Assembly: GCF_019396325.1 (NCBI RefSeq)
Contig: NZ_JAHKRO010000102.1
Span: forward strand, 1 to 33,886
Reading direction: 5' to 3'
Source of the DNA: Nonomuraea ceibae
Lineage (GTDB): Bacteria; Actinomycetota; Actinomycetes; Streptosporangiales; Streptosporangiaceae
Length of the DNA: 33,886 bases
Shown: positions 1-8,064 of the stretch, one piece after another
Numbering within the stretch: position 1 is the stretch's first letter
Layout: the number at the start of each line of letters is the position of its first letter
Translations under genes and position numbers: made by a program
The notes under the pieces: model-generated
Told to the model about the DNA's origin: nothing
Seen by the model: only the letters and a program-made list of their open reading frames with translations
The model's database searches: none

Positions 1-4
1 TGTA

Positions 5-51
5 GGTGGGGGGTTGGGGTGGTGGGGGTATTGGGTGGGGGTCGGGGGTGG
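5..51 (+). other. G-rich tract, putative G-quadruplex
   Basis: Six runs of three or more G lie on the plus strand at 8-13, 16-19, 24-28, 33-35, 37-41 and 44-48. They are separated by loops of 1 to 4 nt, and almost no C occurs in the tract. This satisfies the usual G-quadruplex pattern. It lies about 115 bp upstream of the heme oxygenase start. The gene to the left of the window is not visible, so any role in its transcription or termination is unknown. Confidence 0.6.
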
Positions 52-74
52 TGACGGTGGGTACGTAAGGTTGG

Positions 75-131
75 TGACATGGTGTCGTCATCCACTTGAC
101 CGCCACACCCAAGGTTTGTGACACTGTGTCA
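75..131. promoter_or_regulatory. Two tandem palindromes upstream of heme oxygenase
   Basis: The second site, TGACACTGTGTCA at 119-131, is a perfect palindrome with 5-bp arms and a 3-nt centre. A near copy, TGACATGGTGTCG, lies at 75-87, 44 bp upstream. A possible promoter, TTGACC at 96-101 and GACACT at 120-125 with an 18-nt spacer, overlaps the second site, which would suit repression. Such short palindromes are typical TetR-family operators. The TetR gene starting at 829 is an obvious candidate binder, but that is inference. Confidence 0.5.
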
Positions 132-162
132 TGAAAGAGCCGTGCACATGTTGGGGTGAGCC

Positions 163-807
163 GTGACCTCGTTCTCCGAGACCCTGAGAGCCGCCACCTG
201 GGGCGACCACGAGTCGGCCGAGGGGGAGAGCTATCTCAAGGAGCTGATGGGCGGCCGCCTGAGCGAGCCCGAGTACGGCGAGATGGTCGCCCAGCACTAC
301 TTCGCCTACGTCGCCCTCGACTCGGTGTCGCGCGGGCTGAGCGGGCACCCGGTGGCGGGCCGGTTCGTCTTCCCGGAGCTCTACCGGGAGGCGGCGCTGG
401 AGCGGGATCTGGCGACGGTGTACGGGCCGGGCTGGCGGGAGCGGATCGCGCCGTCGAAGGCGACGCGGACGCTGGTCGCGCGGATCGAGCAGGTGGCCGA
501 CTGGCCGGGCGGCTACATCGCCCACCACTACACCCGCTATCTCGGCGACCTGTCCGGCGGGCAGTTCATCCGGATGGAGCTGGAGAAGATCTACGGCTAC
601 CGCAGGGGCGGCGGGGGTGCCGACTTCTACGTGTTCGACGAGGTGGGCAGCCTGCCCCGGTTCAAGGACGAGTATCGGGCGCGGCTGGACGCGCTGGAGC
701 TCGACGAGCGGGAGCGGCAGCGGATCATCCGCGAGGTGCGGCTGGCGTACCAGCTCAACACCGAGGTCCTGGCCGAACTCATGCACACGCTACGGGCCGC
801 CGCCTGA
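163..807 (+). CDS. Biliverdin-producing heme oxygenase
   Basis: This 214-residue protein belongs to the HO-1/HmuO fold family, which opens heme with O2 and reductant to give biliverdin, CO and iron. The likely proximal heme ligand is His16, in ATWGDHESAEG near the N terminus. The distal-helix signature YLGDLSGGQ lies near residues 126-134. Length matches bacterial HmuO (about 215 residues). There is no signal peptide, so it is cytosolic. The GTG start is chosen because homology begins immediately. No clear Shine-Dalgarno sequence precedes it. The gene stands alone, 21 bp before a TetR gene with its own promoter. I see no IdeR/DtxR iron box upstream. The paired palindromes at 75-131 are the only candidate control sites. 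Family assignment is firm; an iron-acquisition role is inferred. Confidence 0.93.
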   Translation: MTSFSETLRAATWGDHESAEGESYLKELMGGRLSEPEYGEMVAQHYFAYVALDSVSRGLSGHPVAGRFVFPELYREAALERDLATVYGPGWRERIAPSKATRTLVARIEQVADWPGGYIAHHYTRYLGDLSGGQFIRMELEKIYGYRRGGGGADFYVFDEVGSLPRFKDEYRARLDALELDERERQRIIREVRLAYQLNTEVLAELMHTLRAAA

Positions 808-816
808 GCGAAAGCC

Positions 817-822
817 TACGAT
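817..822 (+). promoter_or_regulatory. -10 element TACGAT of a leaderless promoter (TetR gene)
   Basis: TACGAT fits the actinobacterial TANNNT -10 consensus and ends exactly 6 nt before the ATG at 829. Transcription would start at or next to the start codon, giving a leaderless mRNA. No Shine-Dalgarno sequence is present, which agrees. Confidence 0.5.
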
Positions 823-828
823 GGCCCT

Positions 829-1428
829 ATGCCCCGCATCTCCGCCGCCACCATCGGCGAGCACCGTGCCCAGACGCGCGACCGGATCCTGCAGGCCGTC
901 TCGCGCCTGTCGAGGGTGCAGGGCATCGACGCCATCTCGATGACGGACGTGGCGGGCGAGGCCGGCATCACCCGCACCGTGCTCTACAACTACTACCCGG
1001 ACAAGGCGGCGCTGCTGCTGGCGTTCGCCGAGCGGGTGACGAGTTACTTCATCGACAGCTACGAGCGCGGCCTGCCGGAGGACGCCTCGCCGGCCGACCG
1101 GCTGCGGGCGTTCGTGCGGCTGCAGCTCGAGGGGCTGCTGGCGCACCCGCATCCGGGGGCGGCCGATCTGGGCGCGGCGCTGGGGCCGGACGCCTACCAG
1201 CGGCTGGCCGAGCACGTGGCGCCGATGCAGCGGGTGCTGCTGGACATCCTTGACGGCGGCGTCGCCTCGGGTGACTTCCAGGTGGCCGACCGGGCGGCGA
1301 CGAGCCGCATGATCCTCGCGGTGGTCGGCGCCGAGCGGGTTCCGCTGATCAGCGGCGCGGTCACGGTGGACCAGGCGGCCGAGGTGGTCTCCGGGTTCGT
1401 GCTGCGCGCGCTCGCGGCCTCGCGATGA
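829..1428 (+). CDS. TetR/AcrR family transcriptional regulator
   Basis: This 199-residue protein has a TetR N-terminal DNA-binding domain at about residues 12-60. The recognition helix region reads GITRTVLYNYYPDKAALL, the typical T-x-x-x-Y-x-Y-F/Y-x-x-K pattern. The C-terminal ligand domain is divergent and does not reveal the inducer. Its stop overlaps the start of the following MFS pump (ATGA, 4 bp), so the two are translationally coupled. Regulator plus drug pump is a classic repressor/exporter pair, and autoregulation with control of the pump is the natural inference. Its start appears leaderless. It could also act on the heme oxygenase palindromes upstream. Confidence 0.92.
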   Translation: MPRISAATIGEHRAQTRDRILQAVSRLSRVQGIDAISMTDVAGEAGITRTVLYNYYPDKAALLLAFAERVTSYFIDSYERGLPEDASPADRLRAFVRLQLEGLLAHPHPGAADLGAALGPDAYQRLAEHVAPMQRVLLDILDGGVASGDFQVADRAATSRMILAVVGAERVPLISGAVTVDQAAEVVSGFVLRALAASR

Positions 1429-2801
1429 GCCATCTGGCGATCAGGTCGGCGCAGGGCCGCTGGGTGCTCGCCGCCACGGTGCTCGGCTCGGGCCTGGCGA
1501 TGCTCGACAGCACGGTGGTCAACGTGGCGCTGCCGTATCTGGGCGCGGAGCTGCGCACGGGCATGGCGGGGCTGCAGTGGACGGTCAACGCCTACACGCT
1601 GACGCTGGCGGGGCTGATCCTGCTGGGCGGCTCGCTGGGCGACCGTTACGGCCGGCGGCGGGTGTTCCTCGTCGGCACGGTCTGGTTCGCGTGGGCGTCG
1701 GCGCTGTGCGGGCTGGCGCCGAACATCGAGTTCCTGGTGGCGGCCCGCGCGTTGCAGGGGGTGGGCGGGGCGCTGCTCACGCCGGGCTCGCTGGCGATCA
1801 TCCAGGCGTCGTTCGACCGCGCCGACCGGCCGCGCGCGATCGGCGTCTGGTCGGGGCTCGGCGGGGTGGCGAGCGCGGTGGGGCCGCTGCTGGGCGGGCT
1901 GATGGTGCAGACCGTGGGCTGGCGGTGGGCGTTCCTGATCAATCTGCCGTTCGCGGCGCTGGTGGTGCTGGTGACGGCGCGGCACGTGCCCGAGAGCCGC
2001 GACGAGTCCGCCACGGGCCGTTTCGACGTGCTGGGGGCGGCGCTGGCCGCGCTCGCGCTGGCGGGGATCACGTACGGGCTGATCGAGCTGGGCGCGCCGG
2101 TGGTGCTGGGCGCGGGCGTGGCGCTGGGCGTGGCGTTCGTGTGGCTGGAGCGGCGCAGGTCGCCTGACGCGCTGGTACCGGTGAGGCTGTTCCGCAGCCG
2201 GGTGTTCAGCGCGGTGAACGTCGTGACGCTGATCATGTACGGCGCGATGGGTGTGGTGTTCTTCCTGCTGGCGGTGCAGCTCATCGTGGTGTCGGGGTTC
2301 ACTCCGGTGGCGGCGGCCTCGGCGCTGCTGCCGGTCACGGTGCTGATGCTGGTGCTGTCGCCGCGGGCGGGCGACCTGGCCAAGCGCGTCGGGCCGCGGC
2401 TGCCGATGACGTGCGGCATCGCGCTGGCGGGCGTGGGGTTCGTGTGGATGAGCACGATCGGCCCCGGGGCCTCGTACGTGCTTCAGGTGCTGCCGGCGGT
2501 CACCGTGTTCGGGCTCGGCCTGTCGGCGGCGGTGGCGCCGCTGACGGCGACCGTGCTGGCCACGGTCGACGACCGCTACGCGGGCACGGCGAGCGGGATC
2601 AACAACGCGGTGGCGCGCACCGGCGGGCTGCTCGCGGTGGCGGCGGTGCCGCCGCTGGTGGGCCTGGTCGGCGACGCGTTCCAGAACGCGCCGGTGTTCG
2701 ACGCCGGGTTCCGGCAGGCGATGCTGATCAGCGCGGGGATGATGGCGGTGGCCGCGCTGATCACCGCGGTCTCGATCCGGGAGAACGTGCTCAGAACGTG
2801 A
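1425..2801 (+). CDS. MFS transporter, DHA2 (EmrB/QacA-type) drug exporter
   Basis: This 458-residue, very hydrophobic protein is a proton-coupled antiporter of the major facilitator superfamily. Motif A (GGSLGDRYGRRR) lies near residues 68-79, between the second and third membrane helices. Antiporter motif C lies near residues 150-180 (GPLLGGLM followed by GWRWAFLINLP), the signature of the EmrB/QacA group. D28 in the segment LDSTVVNVALP matches motif D1 of DHA2 pumps. Length fits the family. The ATG overlaps the TetR stop by 4 bp. The 3' end overlaps the convergent P450 gene by 11 bp. The substrate cannot be read from sequence. Confidence 0.92.
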   Translation: MSHLAIRSAQGRWVLAATVLGSGLAMLDSTVVNVALPYLGAELRTGMAGLQWTVNAYTLTLAGLILLGGSLGDRYGRRRVFLVGTVWFAWASALCGLAPNIEFLVAARALQGVGGALLTPGSLAIIQASFDRADRPRAIGVWSGLGGVASAVGPLLGGLMVQTVGWRWAFLINLPFAALVVLVTARHVPESRDESATGRFDVLGAALAALALAGITYGLIELGAPVVLGAGVALGVAFVWLERRRSPDALVPVRLFRSRVFSAVNVVTLIMYGAMGVVFFLLAVQLIVVSGFTPVAAASALLPVTVLMLVLSPRAGDLAKRVGPRLPMTCGIALAGVGFVWMSTIGPGASYVLQVLPAVTVFGLGLSAAVAPLTATVLATVDDRYAGTASGINNAVARTGGLLAVAAVPPLVGLVGDAFQNAPVFDAGFRQAMLISAGMMAVAALITAVSIRENVLRT

Positions 2802-4020
2802 ACGCCTGCCTGCGGACGCTGTTGTCGAAGTTGGACACCAGCAGCTCGGGCTCGCCGACGGAGCGGATCTCCGGCAGCCGGGTCAGCAGCTCGCGGAACA
2901 TCGTGCGCATCTCCTGGCGGGCCAGGTTGGCGCCGAGGCAGAAGTGCGGGCCGGGGCCGCCGAAGCCGACGTGCGGCTTGGTGTCGCGGGTGATGTCGAA
3001 CCGGTCGGCATCCGGGAAGACCGACTCGTCCCGGTTGGCGGAGCCGTAGAAGAGCACGACCTTGTCGCCCTTCTTCAGCTCCAGGTCGCGCAGCGCGCAG
3101 TCCTCGGTGACGGTGCGGCGGAACTGCATGATCGGTGAGACGTAGCGGACCATCTCCTCGACGGCGCCGGCGATGTGCGCGTCGAAGTCACTCATCAGCA
3201 GCTCGCGCTGGGCCGGGTTGTCGGTGAGGAGCTTGATGCCGTGGGCCATGGTGTTGCGTGCGGTCTCGTTGCCGGCCACGAGCAGCAGCGCGAAGAACGA
3301 GCCGAGCTCGCGGTCGGTGAGCTTCTCGCCGTCGGGGTTGGCGGTGACGAGCAGGGAGATCAGGTCGCCCTTGGGGTCGGCGGCGCGCTCGTGCCCGAGC
3401 TTGATCACCATGCGCTGGAGGGCGAGCAGGGCCAGCATGTTCTGCCCGGCGAGCTGGACGCTGCGGGCCAGGCTGGGCCGGACGCCGGTGTAGGCGGTGG
3501 ACACGTCGACGTGCTGGTGGACCTTGGCCCGCAGCTCGGCGGGGATGTCGAGCATGTCGCAGATGACGTGAATGGGGAGCCGGGCGGCGATCTGGGAGAC
3601 GAAGTCGCGCGGCCCCTCCTTGACGGCGTCGTCGACGATGCGGGCGCACGCGGCCTCGATGCCGGACTGCAGCCCGGCGAGCATGCGCGGGCTGAACGAC
3701 CGGGTGACGATGCGGCGCAGCCGGGCGTGCCGGGGGTCGTCCATGTTGACCATGGACTCGCCGAACACCTGCTTGACCCAGCCGGGCGGCTCGGGGTTGG
3801 TCACGGCCGGCTCGCTGGAGAACAGCTTGGCGTTGCGGCTGGCCTCGACCACGTCGGCGTGGCGCACCAGGGCGTAGAAGCCCTTGCCGGACCGCAGGAA
3901 CGGCACCTTCTTCTCCGGGAAGAACACCGGCCGGTCCAGATCGCGGAGCCGGGCGAACGCCTCGTGTCGTTCTTTGAGCGGCTTGCGCCAGAAGTCGAGA
4001 TCGGCGAGGTCGATGTCCAC
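2791..4020 (-). CDS. Cytochrome P450 (CYP125/CYP124-like)
   Basis: This soluble P450 has 409 residues from the GTG at 4020. The reading frame runs open a further 405 bp upstream, but that part is low-complexity shadow of the opposite gene, and P450 homology starts near the GTG. I-helix oxygen-activation motif AGNET is at 249-253. The K-helix ExxR is E289 to R292. The heme loop GFGGPGPHFCLGANLAR carries the thiolate ligand C361. The FGGPGPHFCLG spelling and FYGSANRDE near 324-332 resemble the CYP124/125/142 group, which hydroxylates lipids and sterols at terminal carbons. No ferredoxin or reductase gene is adjacent. Substrate remains unassigned. Its stop overlaps the MFS gene tail to tail. Confidence 0.93.
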   Translation of the reverse strand: MDIDLADLDFWRKPLKERHEAFARLRDLDRPVFFPEKKVPFLRSGKGFYALVRHADVVEASRNAKLFSSEPAVTNPEPPGWVKQVFGESMVNMDDPRHARLRRIVTRSFSPRMLAGLQSGIEAACARIVDDAVKEGPRDFVSQIAARLPIHVICDMLDIPAELRAKVHQHVDVSTAYTGVRPSLARSVQLAGQNMLALLALQRMVIKLGHERAADPKGDLISLLVTANPDGEKLTDRELGSFFALLLVAGNETARNTMAHGIKLLTDNPAQRELLMSDFDAHIAGAVEEMVRYVSPIMQFRRTVTEDCALRDLELKKGDKVVLFYGSANRDESVFPDADRFDITRDTKPHVGFGGPGPHFCLGANLARQEMRTMFRELLTRLPEIRSVGEPELLVSNFDNSVRRQAFTF

Positions 4021-4087
4021 ATGCCTATCCTGGCACGTTCCCGTGGAGTTAAGACCGGGTTCGGCTGGTGCGGACATTCCTAGAGGT

Positions 4088-5452
4088 ATGAACGCTCTGC
4101 TGGCCGCCTGCCTGCTCCTCCCCCTCGCCGCCGGTACGGCCCCCGCCCAGGTGGCGCGGTGTTCCGGGACGCCGTCGGACTTCGACGCCGACGGCCGCCC
4201 GGACGTGGCGGTGGCGGCCCCGTACGACGACCGCAGGGCCGGTTCCGTGACGATCCTGTACGGGTCGGGCGAGCGGGTGAAGCTCGTCCAGGACGGCGCG
4301 GAGCCGGGTGACGCGTTCGGGTCGGCGCTGGCGACGGGCGACTTCGACGGCGACGGGTGCGCGGACCTGGCGGTGGGGGTGTCGGAGGAGTTCGCGGGCG
4401 AGCGGGTGCCCGGCGCCGACGGCAACGGCGTCGTGCAGCTCTATCACGGCTCCCCCGGCGGGCTGCGGCCCGGCGAGGAGCTGGCCCCGGCCCGGCCGTC
4501 GAGCGACCGGTTCGGGGCGTCGCTGGCCGCCGGGGACCTGGACGGGGACGGGCGCGACGAGCTGGCGGTGGGCGCTCCGGGCCTGCGTGGCGGGGGCGGC
4601 GTCACCGTGTACTGGATGAAGGGCCGCAAGCCGTACCTGATCAGTCAGCGGACGGGGTGGGTGCGGCAGGCGGCGCGCGCGACCGACCAGTGGGGCGAGT
4701 CGCTGGCGACGGGCGACTTCGACGGCGACGGCCGCGACGAGCTGGTGGCCGGCGCGCCGTCCGACAGCGTGACCCGGGACGGGCAGGGGTCGGTGACGGT
4801 GCTGGACGTGCGGCGGCAGCGGGCGCTGCGGATCACGCAGAGCTCGCCGGGGATCAAGGGGAGCGCGGAGAAGTGGGACGGGTTCGGGGCGGCGCTGGCG
4901 ACCGGCGACTTCGACGCCGACGGCCGCGCCGACCTGGCGGTGGGCGTGCCGGGCGAGGGGCTGACGGCGAACCAGCGGGCGATGGACTACGGCGACGGCG
5001 CGCTGCACGTGCTGTACGGGACGCGCGCCGGGCTGCGGGGCGCCAGGTCGGAGATGTGGACGCAGACGCTGCTCAAGGGCACGCCGCGCTACTTCGACCG
5101 GTTCGGCGCGTCGCTGGCTGCCGGGGACTTCGACGGCGACGGGGACGACGAGCTGGCCGTCGGCGTGCCGGGCGAGAACGCGGTGCAGGTGCTGGCCGGG
5201 GGGCCACGCGGGGGCCTCGCCCGGCACGGCGACGTGCTGATCAAGGGGAAGGGCTGGTCGGTGTCGGCGCTGCCGGCCACCGGCGGGCTGCGCGCCCTGT
5301 CCGATCGCCCGCCGCTGGACGGGCTGGTGGTGGCCGCGCCCGACCGGGGCGTGGTGACGTACGTGCCGGGCGCGCGCGAGCGCGGCCTGCGCCCGGGCCG
5401 GGCGCGCGAGCTGGGCTCCGGCGAGGGCCTGTACGGTTACGCGATCGGCTGA
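4088..5452 (+). CDS. Secreted FG-GAP repeat (integrin-alpha-like beta-propeller) protein
   Basis: This 454-residue protein begins with a Sec-type signal peptide (MNALLAACLLLPLAAGTAPAQ, cleavage about residue 20), which fixes the start although the frame is open further upstream. Six calcium-loop repeats of the form DxDxDGxxDLAVG occur at about residues 31, 85, 150, 210, 275 and 340, each within an FG-GAP blade (for example GDFDGDGRDELVAGAP). This predicts a seven-bladed, calcium-bound propeller like the integrin alpha head. Such proteins are extracellular and bind proteins or polysaccharides. No enzymatic domain is present. The gene stands alone and runs 16 bp into the convergent histidine kinase gene. 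Ligand and role are unknown. Confidence 0.88.
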   Translation: MNALLAACLLLPLAAGTAPAQVARCSGTPSDFDADGRPDVAVAAPYDDRRAGSVTILYGSGERVKLVQDGAEPGDAFGSALATGDFDGDGCADLAVGVSEEFAGERVPGADGNGVVQLYHGSPGGLRPGEELAPARPSSDRFGASLAAGDLDGDGRDELAVGAPGLRGGGGVTVYWMKGRKPYLISQRTGWVRQAARATDQWGESLATGDFDGDGRDELVAGAPSDSVTRDGQGSVTVLDVRRQRALRITQSSPGIKGSAEKWDGFGAALATGDFDADGRADLAVGVPGEGLTANQRAMDYGDGALHVLYGTRAGLRGARSEMWTQTLLKGTPRYFDRFGASLAAGDFDGDGDDELAVGVPGENAVQVLAGGPRGGLARHGDVLIKGKGWSVSALPATGGLRALSDRPPLDGLVVAAPDRGVVTYVPGARERGLRPGRARELGSGEGLYGYAIG

Positions 5453-6369
5453 GACCCGGGCTGCCGGTCCGGCCGGTGGGGCAGCGTGACCGTGAAGACG
5501 GCGCCCTTGCCCGGCTCCCCCGCCGCCGTGATCGTGCCGCCGTGCGCCTCCACCAGCGTGGCCGCGATCGCCAGGCCCAGCCCGGAGCCGCCGCTGCTGC
5601 GCGCCGGGTCGGCGCGGTAGAAGCGCTCGAACACCTCGGCGGCGGCCTCGCGCTCGCGGGCGGCGCGCTCGATCTGGCCGAGCATGCCGTTGAGCGCCCG
5701 GCCGAGCTTGCCGACCTCGGTGGTGCCGGCCCACTGCGGCACCCGGCGCGACAGGTCGCCGCCCGCGATGTCGCCGGCCGTACGCTCGATCTCGCCGAGC
5801 GGGCGCAGGCTGCGGCGCACCAGCCAGTGGCAGGCGAACCCGAGCACCAGCAGCGTCCCGCCGCCGCCCGCCGCGACGATGACGCCGAGCTGCGAGACGG
5901 TGGCGTCCACGTCGCCCAGGCTGATCGCGATCACCCGGGCGCCGCCGTCGCGCCGGGGCACGGCCACCACCCGCCAGCTCGGGCCGCCGGCGCTGCGGGA
6001 CTCGACGGTGAACGGCCGGCCCGAGCGGCGGGCGACCTCGGTCGTGGTGAGCGGCGGCAGGTCGGGCAGGTGGCTCTCGGTCGACTCGGCGAGCGTGCGC
6101 GTGACCGTGCCGCCGGGGTCGACGAGCACCTGGTGGAACAGTCCGTAGAAGCGCTGCGGCCGTACCTGCGGCTGCGGGTCGGGCGCCGGCGGCATCGCCC
6201 GCCACGCGCCTCCGGCCGCGCGCAGCTGGTGGTCCACCCGCTCGACCAGGTAGCCGCGCAGCAGCCGGACCGCGAACAGTCCCGTCGCCGTGACGGCCAC
6301 CGTGACCAGGAGCAGCGTGACGGAGACGAGCCGCAGCCACAGCGGGGCGCGGGCCAGGTGCCGCCTCAT
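5437..6369 (-). pseudogene. Sensor histidine kinase with internal in-frame loss of HisKA and N-box
   Basis: This 310-residue protein has a membrane helix at about 11-36, an extracytoplasmic sensor region (about 40-158), a second helix (about 160-184) and a HAMP domain (about 185-238). Just after HAMP it jumps from REAAAE to VFERFYRADPAR at residue 245/246 and continues with the G2 box (GGSGLGLAI) and the kinase C terminus. The dimerisation helix with the phosphoacceptor His, the ATP N-box and the G1 (DxGxG) box are all absent, about 130-150 residues relative to normal kinases. It should not autophosphorylate. No response regulator gene is adjacent. The sensing half may still be made. The alternative is an assembly collapse at the GGCGGC-rich junction near 5634. 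Confidence 0.8.
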
Positions 6370-6498
6370 CCCCGCGGCGGGCGCGCGACGCCGGCCCTGG
6401 GGGTGGGGGTGACCGTGGCTGGGGGACCGTCCATGTCACCCAGGTATACCGTCCCTTTCTCCCGTTTTCCCACGGTTCGGGGCGTTGACAGCGGACGT

Positions 6499-7995
6499 TC
6501 AGGCGCCGGGGTCCGCCGGGATCGTGACCTGATGAGAGGTACGGGCGCGGGCCCCCCGGCGCGAGACCCGGTCGAGCGTGCGGAAGTCGGCGTCGAGGCC
6601 GTCGCGGGTGAGGCGGGCCATGATGTAGCCGCGCCGCTGGTCGATGTAGGCGATGTGCGGGTTCTCGGCCAGCGACTCGGCGATCCACGCGGAGTCGCGG
6701 TAGCCGTCGCCGTCGCTGGCGATCGAGGTCGTGACGAGTTCGCGGGCGACGACGGGCGAGTCGGGGTCGTCGAAGTCGGTCTTGAGGTCGGCCAGATGGT
6801 GCATGTGGGCGTCACCGGTCAGGACGACCGGGTTGGACGTGCGGGCGAGCGAGGTCAGCAGGCGGGTGCGCTCGGGGGCGTAGCCGTCCCAGGAGTCCAG
6901 GTTCACCTCACGGCCGGGGCCCGTCCGGTAGTCGCGGTGGGTCATGAGGATCTGCTGGCCGAGCAGGTTCCAGCGGGCGGGCGAGCCGCGCAGCCCCTCC
7001 TCCAGCCAGCGCCACTGGCCGTCGCCGAGCAGGGTGCGCTCCGGCGACAGCCGCTCGTCGCAGCCGGCCCGTACGCCGTCCTGGCACGCCTGGTCGTCAC
7101 GGAACTGCCGGGTGTCGAGCAGGTGGAAGCGGGCCAGGCGGCCCCAGGAGACGCGGCGGTTGACGCGCAGGCGGGCGCCGTCGAGGCTGGCGCGGCGCAG
7201 CGGCATGTTCTCGTAGTAGGCGCGGAAGGCGTCGGCGCGGCGGCGGGCGAAGGCCGGGGCGCCGGTGCTGGAGACCGGCCCTGCCCAGTTGTTCTCCACC
7301 TCGTGGTCGTCGAAGGCCACCAGCCACGGCGCGGCCGCGTGGGCGGCCTGCAGGTCGCGGTCGCTCTTGTACTGGGCGTGCCGCAGCCGGTAGTCGGCGA
7401 GCGTGGCGCACTTGCCCGGCGTGTGCGAGCGGACCCGCCCGGCCGGCGCCGTGTAGCCGCTGGGACCGTACTCGTACAGGTAGTCGCCGAGGAACAGCAC
7501 CAGGTCGGGCTCCTGCTCGGCCAGGCGGCGGTAGGCGGTGTAGTAGCCGTGCTCATAGTGGGCGCACGCCGCCACCGCGAACGCGAGCGGCGTCTCCGCG
7601 CCCTCGGCGGGCGTGGTCCTGGTGCGGCCCTCGGGCGACAGCCTGCCCTCGCTGCGGAACCGGTAGAAGTACTCGCGCCCCGGTTCCAGGCCGGTCAGCT
7701 CGACGTGCACGCTGTGGGCGGCCGACCGGCGGGCCGTGGCGGTGCCGGAGCGGACGATCCGGGTGAACCGCTCGTCGGTGGCCACCTGCCAGTCGACGTC
7801 CACGTCCCGCGCGGGCATGCCGCCCAGCCCGGCGCCGCCGAGCGGGTCGAGAGCCAGGCGGGTCCACAGCACGAACCCGTCCGCGCCCGGGTCACCGGAC
7901 GCGACGCCGAGCGTGAACGGGTCGGCTTTGAGAGTTCTGGAGGGAGATGCGAGGAAGGTCGCGGGCACCGCCGCGAGGAAGGATCTGCGGTCCAC
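6499..7995 (-). CDS. phoD: Alkaline phosphatase D / phosphodiesterase (PhoD), Tat-exported
   Basis: This 498-residue secreted phosphatase opens with MDRRSFLAAVPATFLASPS, a short Tat-like signal (RRSFL). An N-terminal PhoD_N beta-sandwich follows (about 25-115), then a PhoD metallophosphatase domain. Metal-site motifs visible are ACAHYEHGYY, VLFLGDYLYEYG, AFDDHEVENNW and TGDAHMHH. PhoD enzymes release phosphate from phosphomono- and diesters outside the cell using Ca and Fe. The start is the GTG at 7995, directly before the Tat signal. A PHO-box-like repeat array lies 18-61 bp upstream, suggesting PhoP control under phosphate limitation. The gene is monocistronic, 69 bp downstream of the TPR gene. 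Confidence 0.92.
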   Translation of the reverse strand: MDRRSFLAAVPATFLASPSRTLKADPFTLGVASGDPGADGFVLWTRLALDPLGGAGLGGMPARDVDVDWQVATDERFTRIVRSGTATARRSAAHSVHVELTGLEPGREYFYRFRSEGRLSPEGRTRTTPAEGAETPLAFAVAACAHYEHGYYTAYRRLAEQEPDLVLFLGDYLYEYGPSGYTAPAGRVRSHTPGKCATLADYRLRHAQYKSDRDLQAAHAAAPWLVAFDDHEVENNWAGPVSSTGAPAFARRRADAFRAYYENMPLRRASLDGARLRVNRRVSWGRLARFHLLDTRQFRDDQACQDGVRAGCDERLSPERTLLGDGQWRWLEEGLRGSPARWNLLGQQILMTHRDYRTGPGREVNLDSWDGYAPERTRLLTSLARTSNPVVLTGDAHMHHLADLKTDFDDPDSPVVARELVTTSIASDGDGYRDSAWIAESLAENPHIAYIDQRRGYIMARLTRDGLDADFRTLDRVSRRGARARTSHQVTIPADPGA

Positions 7996-8012
7996 GATCC
8001 AGGTATGTCCGG

Positions 8013-8056
8013 CAACGCTGACCCCGCCGTGACAGCGGCGTCACGGGCAGGTGAAC
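8013..8056 (-). promoter_or_regulatory. Putative PHO box (four 11-nt direct repeats)
   Basis: Read on the minus strand this is GTTCACCTGCC, CGTGACGCCGC, TGTCACGGCGG, GGTCAGCGTTG: four consecutive units with 11-nt periodicity. The first is an exact GTTCACC core. The third and fourth keep the TCA core, and the second is degenerate. Streptomyces PhoP binds direct repeats of this period. The array also contains an inverted repeat CCGTGAC/GTCACGG (8027-8046) that could instead act as a hairpin. It sits just upstream of phoD. Confidence 0.6.
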
Positions 8057-8064
8057 AGCGCCGG

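Noticed and set aside
88..786. Minus-strand open frame opposite heme oxygenase
   Set aside because: It is Leu/Pro/Arg-rich with no recognisable domain and lies wholly on the strand opposite a well-supported gene.
6443..6450. Palindrome GGTATACC upstream of the histidine kinase
   Set aside because: It is only 8 bp and could simply contain a -10 element (TATACC) on the minus strand. Not enough for an operator call.
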